Notes: generated from the letters alone by a model not told the origin. DNA of 64,000 nucleotides from an uncultured Collinsella sp. (GCA_900757495.1 CAAENX010000019.1:36020-100019); one strand, 5' to 3'; numbered from the stretch's first letter, positions 1 to 8,400 are shown. Translations and numbers: made by a program.

Positions 1-2
1 AT

Positions 3-39
3 AAAGAAAACCGCAGGCATTCTACCTGCGGTTTTCTTT
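3..39. terminator. Bidirectional hairpin terminator
   Basis: AAAGAAAACCGCAGG and its complement form a perfect stem around a 7-base loop, with T-rich tails in both directions. On the minus strand it is the likely end of the proB transcript. Confidence 0.75.
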
Positions 40-193
40 TTGCAATTCTTGGCTTGGTCACCGATAGCCTATTAAAAGTAGTAGATGGGCCGTTTTCGTG
101 GCGACCAGCTCGGACATAAGCGCGGCGGGGCAAAGTTACCCTGGTAATTTCGCCCCACGTGCATTGCAGATCGAAGGCGCCCGGCGTCGAGGC

Positions 194-1321
194 CTAAGCA
201 AATACAATCAAGTTGTCCCTGTGGATCGCGGGCTTCTCGGCCAGGTCTGCCAGCAGGCGGTTGCTGGCAATCTGGTCCTGACGGCGTCCGGCTGCAAGTT
301 CCAGCACGTCCGAATCGGCCTCGGCGATACCGCGAGCGACGACCATACCGCTCGGATCGCAGACATCGAGCACATCGCCCTCGGCAAACTCTCCATCGAC
401 CTGGCGAATACCCACCGCGAGCAAAGACGAGCCACGGCTGACCAGCGCCTTCGCGGCGCCGTCATCAATCGTCACCGAGCCGTGCGCCTTGTCACCCAGC
501 GCGATCCACAGCTTGCGGGGCGCGATGTCCAGGCGCTCCGCCGGCGGATCGAACAGCGTACCCACGCTCTCGCCACGGGCCAGACGCACGAGCGCATCGG
601 GCTCCTCGCCCGAGCAAATCACGCTCTGAATGCCAGCCGTCATCAAAATGCGGCTCGCGCGAATCTTGGTAATCATGCCGCCGGTTCCCACCGACGTCGA
701 AGAATCGCCCGCCGAGGCAATGATCTTGGCATCGATCTTATGCACGACCGGGACAAACTCGGCCGTGGGGTCCTCATGTGGATTGGCGGTATAAAGGCCA
801 TCGATGTCCGAGAGCGTCACGCACAGATCGGCAGAAACCAGGCAGCTTACAAGCGCCGCCAGTGTGTCGTTGTCGCCAAACTTGATCTCATCGACGGTAA
901 CGGTATCGTTCTCGTTGACAACCGGTACCACACCCAGCTCCACCAGACGCAGCAGGGCGTCGCGCGCATGCAGGTAGGACGTGCGGCGCGCCGTGTCGTG
1001 GCGCGTGAGCAGCACGAGCGAGGTGAGTAGGTCACGCGCATGGAACTCCTCGTCGTAGGCCGACGAGATAATGCACTGGCCGGCCGAAGCGCATGCCTGC
1101 AGGCTCGGCAGATCGCCGACCGGTTTGCGGTCAAAGCCCAGCACAGGATAGCCACAGGCAATGGCGCCGGAGCTCACCACGACCAAGCGCCAGCCGAGCT
1201 TGCGCAGGGCCGCGGCCTGATCGGCCAGGCCACCGATAAACGCGCGGTTGACCTTGCCGTCGGCACCCACCACCGTGGACGAGCCGATCTTTACCACCAT
1301 CGTTTTATAAGAAGTCGTCAT
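194..1321 (-). CDS. proB: Glutamate 5-kinase
   Basis: This cytoplasmic enzyme phosphorylates glutamate to glutamyl-5-phosphate, the first step of proline synthesis. The 375-residue length is normal for the family. The amino-acid-kinase domain fills about residues 1-255, with the N-terminal nucleotide loop VVKIGSSTVV, then VVSSGAIACG, NENDTV, FGDNDTLAALVS and DIDGLYTANP. A PUA domain follows at about 280-360 (PRKLWIALGDKAHG). The start ATG has only a weak ribosome-binding site (GGTTTGACGT). The gene follows pncB on the same strand after a 141-base gap filled by an inverted repeat. No proA is visible nearby, so proline synthesis is not a single operon here. Confidence 0.95.
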   Translation of the reverse strand: MTTSYKTMVVKIGSSTVVGADGKVNRAFIGGLADQAAALRKLGWRLVVVSSGAIACGYPVLGFDRKPVGDLPSLQACASAGQCIISSAYDEEFHARDLLTSLVLLTRHDTARRTSYLHARDALLRLVELGVVPVVNENDTVTVDEIKFGDNDTLAALVSCLVSADLCVTLSDIDGLYTANPHEDPTAEFVPVVHKIDAKIIASAGDSSTSVGTGGMITKIRASRILMTAGIQSVICSGEEPDALVRLARGESVGTLFDPPAERLDIAPRKLWIALGDKAHGSVTIDDGAAKALVSRGSSLLAVGIRQVDGEFAEGDVLDVCDPSGMVVARGIAEADSDVLELAAGRRQDQIASNRLLADLAEKPAIHRDNLIVFA

Positions 1322-1377
1322 ACGTCAAACCAATCGAATGTCGAGCGTTCGGGCGAACGGGCGAACGGGCGAGCGAG

Positions 1378-1469
1378 AAAATGATCCGTTTTCCTCCGTC
1401 GCATGCGGATCACCGGAGGAGCCGCAAGGCCAACTGATCCGCTTTCCTCCGTCCCCAAGGGATCATTTT
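1378..1469. repeat. Inverted and direct repeat between pncB and proB
   Basis: Arms AAAATGATCC (1378-1387) and GGATCATTTT (1460-1469) are exact inverse complements; the second overlaps the pncB stop codon. Inside, TGATCCGTTTTCCTCCGTC (1382-1400) recurs at 1435-1453 with one change. On the transcript this would fold into a large structured spacer between the two genes. It may be a dispersed intergenic repeat; copies elsewhere cannot be checked here. Confidence 0.6.
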
Positions 1470-2968
1470 GCCCAGGGGAAGGCCGAAGCCGCGGCCATGT
1501 TCTTGCGCACGAGCTCGTCGCGTACCCGAGCCAGGCCCTGCTCCATGCCCACCACGTAGGTCTGCGGATACAGAAAGCGCTTGTAGGCAGCGTCCAGATG
1601 ATCGAGCGCCCAGGCGCAGCGGCCGCGCGCGTCCTCGATGCTCTCGCGAGGAGCCACCGCGCTGCCGTCGCGCACGATCGGCACCAGCAGCTCACGATAC
1701 TCGAGCTCGGACACATCGGTCACCAAGGCGGCATCATTCACGGCCACAAGGGTATTGCCGCGCGCGGCACCCTCCCCTGCCAGATGGTCCTCGTCATAGA
1801 TCATGTCGCAGACCGGGCCGCCAAAGCCGTCGTAATAACGGCGCACGCGCTGCACGCCGGGGATCGTGCGCTTGTAGGGCTGCTCGGAAAGCTTCACCAC
1901 CGGCGTCCACGGGTCCGTCTCGCTCGCGCGGCGGGCCGAAAGCTTGTACACGCCGCCCAGCGCCGGCTGGTCGTAGCAGGTCGCGAGCTTGGTGCCCACG
2001 CCAAAGCTATCGATAGGTGCGCCCTGGTCGAGCAGCGACTGAATCGTGTACTCGTCCAGATCGTTGGAGACCGAAATCCCCACATAGGGCAGGCCCTCGG
2101 CGTCAAAACGGCCGCGAACATACTTGGACAACTTAGCCAGGTCGCCTGAGTCGATGCGAATGGCCGACAGGCGCTCGCCCGCCGCCTCCATCTCCTTGGC
2201 AACCGTAATGGCATGTTCGCAGCCCTCGCGCACGTCGTACGTGTCGATAAGCAGCGTGCAGTTCTTGGGGCTCGACTTGGCAAACGCACGGAATGCCTCG
2301 AGCTCGGAATCGAAGCTCATCACCCAGCTATGCGCATGCGTGCCAAAGACGGGAATGCCGTAGCGGCGTCCGGCAAGCACGTTGGACGTAGACGAGCAGC
2401 CCGCCACGTAGCTCGCGCGCGCAACAGCCAGGCCGCCATCGGGACCCTGGGCGCGACGCAAGCCGAACTCGGCAACGGGGCGACCATCGGCGGCCAGTAC
2501 CACGCGCGCCGTCTTGGTGGCAACAAGCGTCTGGAAGCCGACGATGTTGAGCAGTGCGGTCTCGAGCAGCTGGCACTCCAACGACGGGCCGGTGACGCGC
2601 ACCATGGGCTCGCGCGGAAACACGAGCTCGCCCTCAGGCACGGCGTCAATGTTCACGTGCGCGCGGAAGTTGCGTAGGTAGTCGAGGAATGCAGGCTTAA
2701 ACATCGCGCCACCGGCCGGAGCCTGGAGCGAAGCTAGATAGTCGATGTCCTCGGGCGTAAAGCGCAGGTTCTCGACAAGCTCTGGAAGCTCGGCGGTGCC
2801 GCACATGACGGCATACGCGCTGCCAAAGGGATGGTCGCGGTAAAACGCCGTAAAACAACCCTGCTCATTGGCCTTGCCGCTCTCCCACAGACCCTGGGCC
2901 ATAGTGAGTTCGTACAGATCGGTGAGCATTGCGATGTCGGTGGGATGCGAGATGTCGGTCAAAGCCAT
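1463..2968 (-). CDS. pncB: Nicotinate phosphoribosyltransferase
   Basis: The enzyme makes nicotinate mononucleotide from nicotinic acid and PRPP in the NAD salvage (Preiss-Handler) pathway. The chosen start gives 501 residues. Family signatures are the N-terminal TDLYELTMAQGLWESG, the loop GTHAHSWVMSF with the catalytic-region histidine, IRIDSGDLAKLSK, SNDLDEYTIQSL and GVGTKLATCYDQPALGGVYK. The open frame extends 78 codons further upstream, but that extension is low-complexity. The internal ATG at 2968 has GAAAGG 8 bases before it and begins the family-typical N-terminus, so it is preferred. Other phosphoribosyltransferases are excluded by the DLYELTMAQ motif. Confidence 0.95.
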   Translation of the reverse strand: MALTDISHPTDIAMLTDLYELTMAQGLWESGKANEQGCFTAFYRDHPFGSAYAVMCGTAELPELVENLRFTPEDIDYLASLQAPAGGAMFKPAFLDYLRNFRAHVNIDAVPEGELVFPREPMVRVTGPSLECQLLETALLNIVGFQTLVATKTARVVLAADGRPVAEFGLRRAQGPDGGLAVARASYVAGCSSTSNVLAGRRYGIPVFGTHAHSWVMSFDSELEAFRAFAKSSPKNCTLLIDTYDVREGCEHAITVAKEMEAAGERLSAIRIDSGDLAKLSKYVRGRFDAEGLPYVGISVSNDLDEYTIQSLLDQGAPIDSFGVGTKLATCYDQPALGGVYKLSARRASETDPWTPVVKLSEQPYKRTIPGVQRVRRYYDGFGGPVCDMIYDEDHLAGEGAARGNTLVAVNDAALVTDVSELEYRELLVPIVRDGSAVAPRESIEDARGRCAWALDHLDAAYKRFLYPQTYVVGMEQGLARVRDELVRKNMAAASAFPWAK

Positions 2969-3050
2969 GGGGCGACCTTTCGGATGTGTTGTGCAGGGGT
3001 TGAGGGTTGGGCGAGGCGGACGTGCGGGCATGGAGCCCGGCGTGAACAGG

Positions 3051-3503
3051 TTAGTGCAGGCCCATGCTACCCGTGATCGTGTAGACCATAAAGACGATAA
3101 ACGCGATGAGGGCGAGCACGATGATGATTTTTTGAGCCGGAGCCATGCCGGGGATCTCATTCTCGCCCGCAGGCTCCTTGGAGGTGACCATGCGCTGGGC
3201 AAAGGTCATCTCGTCACGGCTCGGTTTGGGCTCGGCGGGCTTGGGGTGAGCGGCTCTTTTGGGCTGAGGTTTGGGTGAAGTGGGCGCGGGCTTCGCGGCG
3301 GCGGGCTTGGGCGCGGGCGCAGGCTCGGATGCAACCTTCGCAGCGGCCTCCTCGGCCTTCTCGCGCTCGGCACGCAGGGCGGCCAGCTCCTCACGCTCGC
3401 GGCGTGCCTCTTCCTGGGCCTCGCGACGAGCTTTCTCGGCGCGGAGCTCTTCCAACTCGGCGCGCTCCTCGTCAGACAATGGTTGGGACTCAAGCTCGGC
3501 CAT
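3051..3503 (-). CDS. Coiled-coil protein with C-terminal membrane anchor
   Basis: No known family is recognised. The 150 residues divide into three parts: a charged Glu/Arg/Ala-rich coiled coil (about 1-60), a Pro/Ala/Lys linker (60-100, runs of APAPKPAA type), and one hydrophobic segment near the C-terminus (IIIVLALIAFIVFMVYTI) leaving a 7-residue tail. There is no signal peptide, so it should sit tail-anchored with its bulk in the cytoplasm. It is preceded by a good AAAGGGCTGAACT ribosome-binding region. It lies between tRNA-Ala and pncB on the same strand, but a terminator follows the tRNA, so it probably has its own promoter or depends on read-through. A role as a scaffold or envelope-linked protein is only a guess. 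Confidence 0.7.
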   Translation of the reverse strand: MAELESQPLSDEERAELEELRAEKARREAQEEARREREELAALRAEREKAEEAAAKVASEPAPAPKPAAAKPAPTSPKPQPKRAAHPKPAEPKPSRDEMTFAQRMVTSKEPAGENEIPGMAPAQKIIIVLALIAFIVFMVYTITGSMGLH

Positions 3504-3522
3504 AGTTCAGCCCTTTCTTTTT

Positions 3523-3553
3523 AAAAAAAGCCGCCGACACAATGTCAGCGGCT
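3523..3553 (-). terminator. Terminator of tRNA-Ala
   Basis: On the minus strand AGCCGCTGAC pairs with GTCGGCGGCT and is followed by a run of seven T. It lies 16 bases beyond the tRNA 3' end and before the coiled-coil gene. Confidence 0.8.
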
Positions 3554-3568
3554 TATCAAATCCAAGGG

Positions 3569-3641
3569 TGGAGACGAAGGGAGTCGAACCCTCGGCCTCT
3601 GCCATGCGACGGCAGCGCTCTCCCAACTGAGCTACGTCCCC
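3569..3641 (-). tRNA. tRNA-Ala (anticodon CGC)
   Basis: The complement strand folds into a full cloverleaf. The acceptor stem is GGGGACG/CGTCTCC with the G3-U70 wobble that defines alanine tRNAs. The D-arm is GCTCAGTTGGGAGAGC, the anticodon stem CTGCC/GGCAG encloses loop GTCGCAT with anticodon CGC, and the T-arm is GAGGG-TTCGACT-CCCTT. It reads GCG codons. The terminal CCA is not encoded (CC is followed by C). Confidence 0.95.
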
Positions 3642-3697
3642 AGGACAAGTTGATATTTTACCTACGGCTCGCCAACTGTCAACGCCCAATACCCAGT

Positions 3698-3776
3698 CTT
3701 TTTGGGACGGGGCTGTTTTGACTACTTTTCGAACGCCCGGGCCACCCGATGATTATTTATCCCCGTCCCAGAAAAA
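3698..3776. repeat. Inverted repeat with CCCCGTCCCA arms
   Basis: TTTTTGGGACGGGG near 3699-3712 faces CCCCGTCCCAGAAAAA at 3761-3776 across about 48 bases. The CCCGTCCCA core also occurs at 14998-15015 and 17808-17822, so it belongs to a dispersed family. It sits between tRNA-Ala and the end of the radical SAM gene. Confidence 0.6.
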
Positions 3777-3791
3777 TCATCGGCAAACGCA

Positions 3792-4730
3792 CTACTTTGC
3801 ACTAGTAAGAACACCGGTAGTGTCAAACGCCGGGGTGAAGCTCTCGTCCACTGCGCCGCCTTCTTGCCAGAACATGGTCGTAAAGCCCAAGTCGTCGGCA
3901 TGATCGAGCACCTGCTCGTACTCCTCGCGCGTCACGGCGCGTGCCAACTCGCCGCCCTGCTCGCGCATGAGCGCATTGGGCGTGTACTGGTTCATGACCG
4001 AAATCGGCACGTCGCCCACCGTCTGCCACACCAGGTCCAGTACGCGGCACGAATCGTCCGCATGGCCCGGAAGCACCAGGTGACGCACGATGATACCGCG
4101 CTTCACGAGCCCTTCGTCGTCCACCAGCTCTCCCCCGCGGCGCTCGATCTCGCGCGCCATCTGTGCCAGGCCCGACACGGCCACGCGCGGGTAATCCTTA
4201 ATATGAGAGAGCGACTGCGCAAGCCCGGCATCGGCATATTTAAAGTCGGTGAGCCACACATCAACCAGGTCACCCAGGGCAGCCACGGCACTCGCCCGCT
4301 CATAGCCGCTCGTGTTATAGACGATCGGGATGTCCAGCCCGCGCTCCCGCGCTGCGTCAATCGCGGCCGGCAGCAGGTGAGCATAATGCGTCGCAGTCAC
4401 CAGGTTGATATTGTTGGCGCCCTGGTCCTGCAGCTCCAGCATAATCTCGACCAAGCGCTCGGGCGAAATCTCAAGCCCAAAATTGCCCGTCGAGATCTCG
4501 TGGTTTTGGCAGTAGACGCATTTGAGCGAACAGCCGCTAAAGAAAATCGTGCCCGAGCCGGCCTCACCCGAGATGGGCGGCTCCTCCCACATATGGAGCG
4601 CCGCGCGGGCGACCTTAAGCGTGTCATCGGCGCCGCACACGCCACGCGCGCCCTCGTCGCGTGCCGCGCCGCAACGGCGCGGACACAAATAGCAGGCGGG
4701 CGAAAAAAGTTCGGTCAACGACGTCGGCAT
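3792..4730 (-). CDS. PflX-type radical SAM protein
   Basis: A 312-residue radical SAM protein of the COG1313 (PflX / pyruvate formate-lyase-activating-like) group. The cluster motif GCSLKCVYCQN gives the CxxxCxxC that holds the 4Fe-4S cluster with S-adenosylmethionine. An upstream cysteine set (CYLCPRRCGA, VCGAD) could bind a second cluster. VTATHYAHLLP and WLTDFKYAD are typical of the group. A TTG lies 15 bases upstream, but the ATG at 4730 has GGAG 9 bases before it and is preferred. The substrate is unknown; glycyl-radical-enzyme activation is only suggested by homology, and no such enzyme is adjacent. It is a single-gene unit diverging from the ncRNA. Confidence 0.85.
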   Translation of the reverse strand: MPTSLTELFSPACYLCPRRCGAARDEGARGVCGADDTLKVARAALHMWEEPPISGEAGSGTIFFSGCSLKCVYCQNHEISTGNFGLEISPERLVEIMLELQDQGANNINLVTATHYAHLLPAAIDAARERGLDIPIVYNTSGYERASAVAALGDLVDVWLTDFKYADAGLAQSLSHIKDYPRVAVSGLAQMAREIERRGGELVDDEGLVKRGIIVRHLVLPGHADDSCRVLDLVWQTVGDVPISVMNQYTPNALMREQGGELARAVTREEYEQVLDHADDLGFTTMFWQEGGAVDESFTPAFDTTGVLTSAK

Positions 4731-4858
4731 AAAAACATGCTCCAAAACAACGATTCAGCAGCTCAAACGCAAAGGCCCGGACCGCACAGACGGCTCCAAG
4801 CCCAAGGCGCCGTAATCGTCCGACACGATTTTTGTAATGTCAAGACTGGAATCAACAA
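4731..4858. other. Intergenic, upstream of the ncRNA
   Basis: Holds the ribosome-binding site of the radical SAM gene. I see no gene or clear promoter in the remainder. Confidence 0.4.
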
Positions 4859-5025
4859 AGTGCCGCTTTATGATGTAGGTATTCCACCCCCCGCGGAGCA
4901 ACTGGGTGAACCGTCGCGTTTATTTAGGGAGCCCACACAGTCGTACTTAGTACAGGTATCCTTCGTTGTTAAGGACGCTGGAACGGTCGATGAGGGCACC
5001 CACCTGTTTTAGGTGGGTTCATTTT
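4859..5025 (+). ncRNA. ssrS: Probable 6S RNA
   Basis: A 167-base non-coding stretch with 6S-like architecture. GTGCC near 4860 pairs with GGCAC at 4995-4999, TTTAT with ATGAG extends that stem, and ATTCCA pairs with TGGAA to close a large central bubble. The upper part contains TCCTT/AAGGA. Directly after GGCAC comes ACCCACCTgttttAGGTGGGTT then CATTTT, the terminator hairpin form I associate with 6S genes of Gram-positive bacteria. 6S RNA binds the housekeeping RNA polymerase holoenzyme and damps transcription in stationary phase. The identification rests on layout, not on an alignment. A leader of the downstream gene is less likely because a terminator-like hairpin separates them by about 240 bases. 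Confidence 0.55.
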
Positions 5026-5267
5026 CGTAACGTGGGGGGTGGTTTTCTTTTGCCGATTTTGCCAAGAATTGCCATCGCAGATCCCGTATGACACCCAACA
5101 ACGGCACTCGGCAGAACCTCCGCCAACATCCCAATATCTGGTAAGCGCGTGATAATCGCACGGCGCAAACCCCCGCACCCCCTCGGTCGAGTATCATGGG
5201 TCAGCTATGCCCTTTTGCGCGTAGCGCCCTTTGACCTTTTCCTTCGACGCTTGGCGGTTTTCGATTC

Positions 5268-6467
5268 ATGGCTTCATCCACGAGCTTCATACCGTACTTA
5301 TGCGTGGCGGCCGCTGCCTTTATCACGACCTTTCTCACGGTGCCCCTGGTCAAGCGCCTGGCAATTAAGCTCGACGCCGTCGACTATCCCTCCAAGCGCC
5401 GTATCAACACTAAGCCCATCCCGCGCATGGGCGGCACCGCGGTCTTTTTGGGCCTCGTCGTCGCCTGCATCGTGCAGATCCTGGGCACCTGGTACCTGGG
5501 CTGGCCGCCCGTTTTGGTGCCGCACCCGCGCCTGCACATCAGCTACCCCGTGCTGGCACTCTCCTTTACCGTGATCTTTGCGACCGGCGCGATCGATGAT
5601 GTCTTCCAACTCAAGCCCAAGCAAAAATTGGCCGGTCAGGTGCTCGCCGCGCTTATCGCCTGCGTGGGCGGCCTTAAAATCGGCGTCATCGTCAACCCGT
5701 TTGCCCCTGGCGAGATCGTGCTCGGCTGGCTCGCCTACCCCATCACCGTGATCTACCTGGTGGCGTTCACCAACATCATCAACCTCATCGACGGCCTCGA
5801 CGGCCTGGCCACGGGCATTTGCGGCATCGCATCGTTCACCATGTTCACGATGGCCATGCTTTCGGGCCGTATCGACGCCGCCGCGCTCTCCATCGCGCTC
5901 TTTGGCTCGTGCGTGGCTTTTCTGCATTACAACTTCAACCCCGCGAGCATCTTCTTGGGCGACTCGGGGTCGCTGCTGTTGGGCTTCGCTTTGGGCTCCA
6001 TATCGCTGCTCAACGTGAGCCGCACCGCCGCGCTCACCTCACTCATCATCCCGCTCATCGTAGCCGGCGTGCCCATCATCGACACGTTCAGCGCCATCGT
6101 GCGCCGCAAGCGCGCCCACATTAGCATCGGACAGGCCGACAAGGGCCACATCCACCACCGCCTGATCCAAGAGGGTTACAACCAGAAGCAGGCCGTGCTG
6201 CTCATCTACGCCTGGTGCATCATGCTTTCGGCCGGCGCCGCCGCGATCAATCAGGTCGAGGTGCCCACGCGCGTGCTCATCTTTGTCGTGCTCGCCATTG
6301 GCTCGGCTGCCTTCGCCAAGCATCTGCACCTGTTTGAGCCCGTCCTGCGCCACCATTACAACAAGCGGACGCACGAAGACGAGCTGGTAACCCCCGACGA
6401 CCCCGCCTTTAAGCAGGAGGAGCAGGCAGCCGAGGAACGTAGGGAAGAGCGCCACCACAGGCGCTAA
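5268..6467 (+). CDS. Undecaprenyl-phosphate sugar-1-phosphate transferase (WecA/TagO type)
   Basis: This 399-residue integral membrane enzyme transfers an N-acetylhexosamine-1-phosphate (usually GlcNAc) from a UDP-sugar to undecaprenyl phosphate, starting a cell-wall glycopolymer. Family motifs are PRMGGTAVFLG, AIDDVFQLKPKQKL with the aspartates of the active site, NIINLIDGLDGLATG, FLGDSGSLLLGF and the cytoplasmic histidine cluster HIHHRLIQEG. About ten to eleven hydrophobic segments are visible, and the C-terminus is a charged EEQAAEERREERHHRR tail. Wall teichoic acid-like or other secondary polymers are the likely product; the acceptor pathway cannot be told from this locus. It is followed by trpS, unrelated in function. 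Confidence 0.9.
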   Translation: MASSTSFIPYLCVAAAAFITTFLTVPLVKRLAIKLDAVDYPSKRRINTKPIPRMGGTAVFLGLVVACIVQILGTWYLGWPPVLVPHPRLHISYPVLALSFTVIFATGAIDDVFQLKPKQKLAGQVLAALIACVGGLKIGVIVNPFAPGEIVLGWLAYPITVIYLVAFTNIINLIDGLDGLATGICGIASFTMFTMAMLSGRIDAAALSIALFGSCVAFLHYNFNPASIFLGDSGSLLLGFALGSISLLNVSRTAALTSLIIPLIVAGVPIIDTFSAIVRRKRAHISIGQADKGHIHHRLIQEGYNQKQAVLLIYAWCIMLSAGAAAINQVEVPTRVLIFVVLAIGSAAFAKHLHLFEPVLRHHYNKRTHEDELVTPDDPAFKQEEQAAEERREERHHRR

Positions 6468-6645
6468 GGTAAGCTGCCGAGGATGCGCCCAGGTGCCGCT
6501 GGCCAAGCGCAGCCGCGCCGCACCCGTTGCGCAGCTCCGTACCCATCGCGCAAACCGCCCTTTCTCGCCCCTCTCCTGCTTACGCCTCAACCCCTTCAAT
6601 AAACGCGTTATCATCTTGACCAATACGCATACGTTAGGAGCAATC

Positions 6646-7695
6646 ATGCCAAACGAGAACAGCTACGAAGTAGCGCTGCAAAAGAGCAACGCCATTCGCG
6701 AGGGTCTGGCAAAGACGCCCGAGAAGTTCACCATGCTCACCGGCGACCGCCCGACCGGACGCTTGCACCTGGGTCACTACTTCGGCACCCTCAAGGGCCG
6801 TGTTGAACTGCAGAACATGGGCGCCAAGACCAACGTGCTCATCGCCGACTACCAGGTCATCACCGACCGCGACACCACCGAGCATATCCAGGACAACGTG
6901 TACAACATGGTCATGGACTACCTTGCCTGCGGTATCGACCCCGACAAGACCATGATCTACGCGCACTCCGCCGTACCCGCCGCCAACCAGCTCATGCTGC
7001 CGTTCCTGTCGCTGGTCTCCGAGGCCGAGCTGGCGCGCAACCCCACGGTTAAGGCCGAGATGGAGGCCTCGGGCCACGAGCTCACCGGCCTTCTGCTCAC
7101 CTATCCGGTGCACCAGGCCTGCGACATCCTGTTCTGCAAGGGCAACGTGGTTCCCGTCGGCCGCGACCAGCTGCCGCACATCGAGCTCACCCGTACCATC
7201 GCACGCCGCTTTAACAACCGCTACGGCAAGGTATTTCCCGAGGTCGAAGCGCTGCTGTCCGAGACCCCGCTGCTGCCCGGCCTTGACGGTCGCAAGATGA
7301 GCAAGAGCTACGGCAACGCCATCAACATCTCGATGACCGCCGAGGAGACGGCCAAGCGCATCAAGAAGAGCCAGACCGACTCCGAGCGCATGATCACGTT
7401 TGATCCCGAGAACCGCCCCGGCGTGTCCGGCCTGCTTTCGACGGCCGCCATCTGCACCGGTCGTTCCGAGGTCGAGATTGCCGAGGAGATCGGCATGGGC
7501 GGCTCCGGCCAGCTCAAGAAGTACGTGACCGAGGCCGTCAACGAGTACTTCGCCCCGATTCGCGGGCGTCGCCAGCGCTACGAGAACGACCTGGATTACG
7601 TGAAGGACGTGCTGCATGAGGGCAATCGCCGCGCCAACGAGATCGCCGAGCAGACCCTGGCCGAGGTTCAGGACGCCATGGGCATGGTGTACTAA
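6646..7695 (+). CDS. trpS: Tryptophan-tRNA ligase
   Basis: A class I aminoacyl-tRNA synthetase that charges tRNA-Trp. The 349 residues contain the HIGH-type motif HLGH (GRLHLGHYFG) near residue 38 and the KMSKS motif in full (GRKMSKSYGNA). Other conserved parts are LIADYQVI, YPVHQACDIL and GRDQLPHIEL. The frame is open 51 codons further upstream, but the ATG at 6646 has TAGGAG 6 bases before it and begins the expected N-terminus. No T-box leader is seen in the 178 bases upstream. A hairpin terminator follows. Confidence 0.96.
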   Translation: MPNENSYEVALQKSNAIREGLAKTPEKFTMLTGDRPTGRLHLGHYFGTLKGRVELQNMGAKTNVLIADYQVITDRDTTEHIQDNVYNMVMDYLACGIDPDKTMIYAHSAVPAANQLMLPFLSLVSEAELARNPTVKAEMEASGHELTGLLLTYPVHQACDILFCKGNVVPVGRDQLPHIELTRTIARRFNNRYGKVFPEVEALLSETPLLPGLDGRKMSKSYGNAINISMTAEETAKRIKKSQTDSERMITFDPENRPGVSGLLSTAAICTGRSEVEIAEEIGMGGSGQLKKYVTEAVNEYFAPIRGRRQRYENDLDYVKDVLHEGNRRANEIAEQTLAEVQDAMGMVY

Positions 7696-7730
7696 ACCGA
7701 TCTGCTGGCTTGAGCTTTCGATTGCTTTAG

Positions 7731-7757
7731 AGCGGGCGCTACGGCGTCCGCTTTTTT
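7731..7757 (+). terminator. trpS terminator
   Basis: AGCGGGCGC and GCGTCCGCT form a stem followed by six T, 36 bases after the trpS stop. Confidence 0.85.
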
Positions 7758-7804
7758 GTTACCCGACCGGTTCGGCTCCGTCCATCGCACTCCCCCGACA
7801 AACA

Positions 7805-7846
7805 GGAACAGGCCCGCTGGCAGTTAGTTGCCAGCGGGCCTGTTCC
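7805..7846. repeat. Perfect 18-bp hairpin
   Basis: GGAACAGGCCCGCTGGCA at 7805-7822 is the exact inverse complement of 7829-7846 around the loop GTTAGT. There is no T run on either side, so it is not a standard terminator. It may be a repeat element or the core of a small RNA. Confidence 0.8.
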
Positions 7847-8022
7847 CGAAGTACACCGTTGAATCGCACAGAGGGGAGGAATGCGAATCAAACTCAACAG
7901 GGCAGGCTTTTTCATCGCCTATTGCCTGCTCCGTTGCTGAAAACAATATAGTTCCCCGTGGTTTACTTTCTAACGGCAAAATACGCCGTCACACCTTCTC
8001 CATAAGTTAACCCCGGTAAACT
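7847..8022. other. Intergenic stretch without a clear gene
   Basis: A 19-codon frame beginning ATGCGAATCAAACTC at 7881 has GGGAGG directly against its ATG, too close for normal initiation. GCAGGC/GCCTGC could form a hairpin at about 7901-7932. I see no supported gene. Confidence 0.4.
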
Positions 8023-8063
8023 AAAACCACCACAAAGGGGACAGGCACCTTTGTGGTGGTTTT
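8023..8063. repeat. CCACCACAAAGG palindromic repeat, copy 1
   Basis: AAAACCACCACAAAGG and CCTTTGTGGTGGTTTT form a 16-bp perfect stem around a GGACAGGCA centre. One of six related copies in the window, all between genes. Confidence 0.85.
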
Positions 8064-8079
8064 GGCCACGGCGGAGCCG

Positions 8080-8400
8080 CTAGAGCCCTGCTGGCCAGCG
8101 ACAGACGGCCAAGTCGACGTGCATGTCGTCCTTAAACGTCACGCCCTCCCCCAGCAAAAGTTCGCGCTGAGCATCGGGACCGCCAAAAGCAAAGCCCTCG
8201 CAAATGCGGCCATCGGCAAACACCACACGATGGCAGGGAATCTGACCAGGGCGCGGATTGCTATGCAGGGCATACCCCACGTACCGCGCACTTCGTGGAC
8301 GACCGGCGAGCAGCGCCACCTGGCCGTACGTGGCGACCATCCCTTCGGGGATCTGCTCGACCACCTCGTACACCCGCTCAAAAAAGCCCTCAGACGCCAT
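8080..8400 (-). CDS. MGMT-like DNA alkyl-cysteine methyltransferase domain protein
   Basis: This 106-residue protein is only the C-terminal DNA-binding/active-site domain of O6-alkylguanine-DNA alkyltransferases. It has the helix-turn-helix part VATYGQVALLAGRPRSARYVG and the active site IPCHRVVFADGRI. The reactive cysteine is present, unlike alkyltransferase-like proteins that carry tryptophan there, so alkyl transfer is possible. The usual N-terminal Ada/Ogt domain is absent. The ATG follows GGGAG by 7 bases. It may act alone in repair of alkylated bases or as a damage-recognition protein. It stands alone between palindromic repeat copies 1 and 2. Confidence 0.85.
   Translation of the reverse strand: MASEGFFERVYEVVEQIPEGMVATYGQVALLAGRPRSARYVGYALHSNPRPGQIPCHRVVFADGRICEGFAFGGPDAQRELLLGEGVTFKDDMHVDLAVCRWPAGL

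Noticed and set aside
6468..6645. A T-box or tryptophan attenuator before trpS
   Set aside because: No T-box sequence, specifier loop or terminator/antiterminator pair was seen.
7881..7940. A 19-codon frame after trpS as a leader peptide
   Set aside because: The purine-rich GGGAGG is directly next to the ATG, too close for normal initiation, and nothing downstream is controlled by it.
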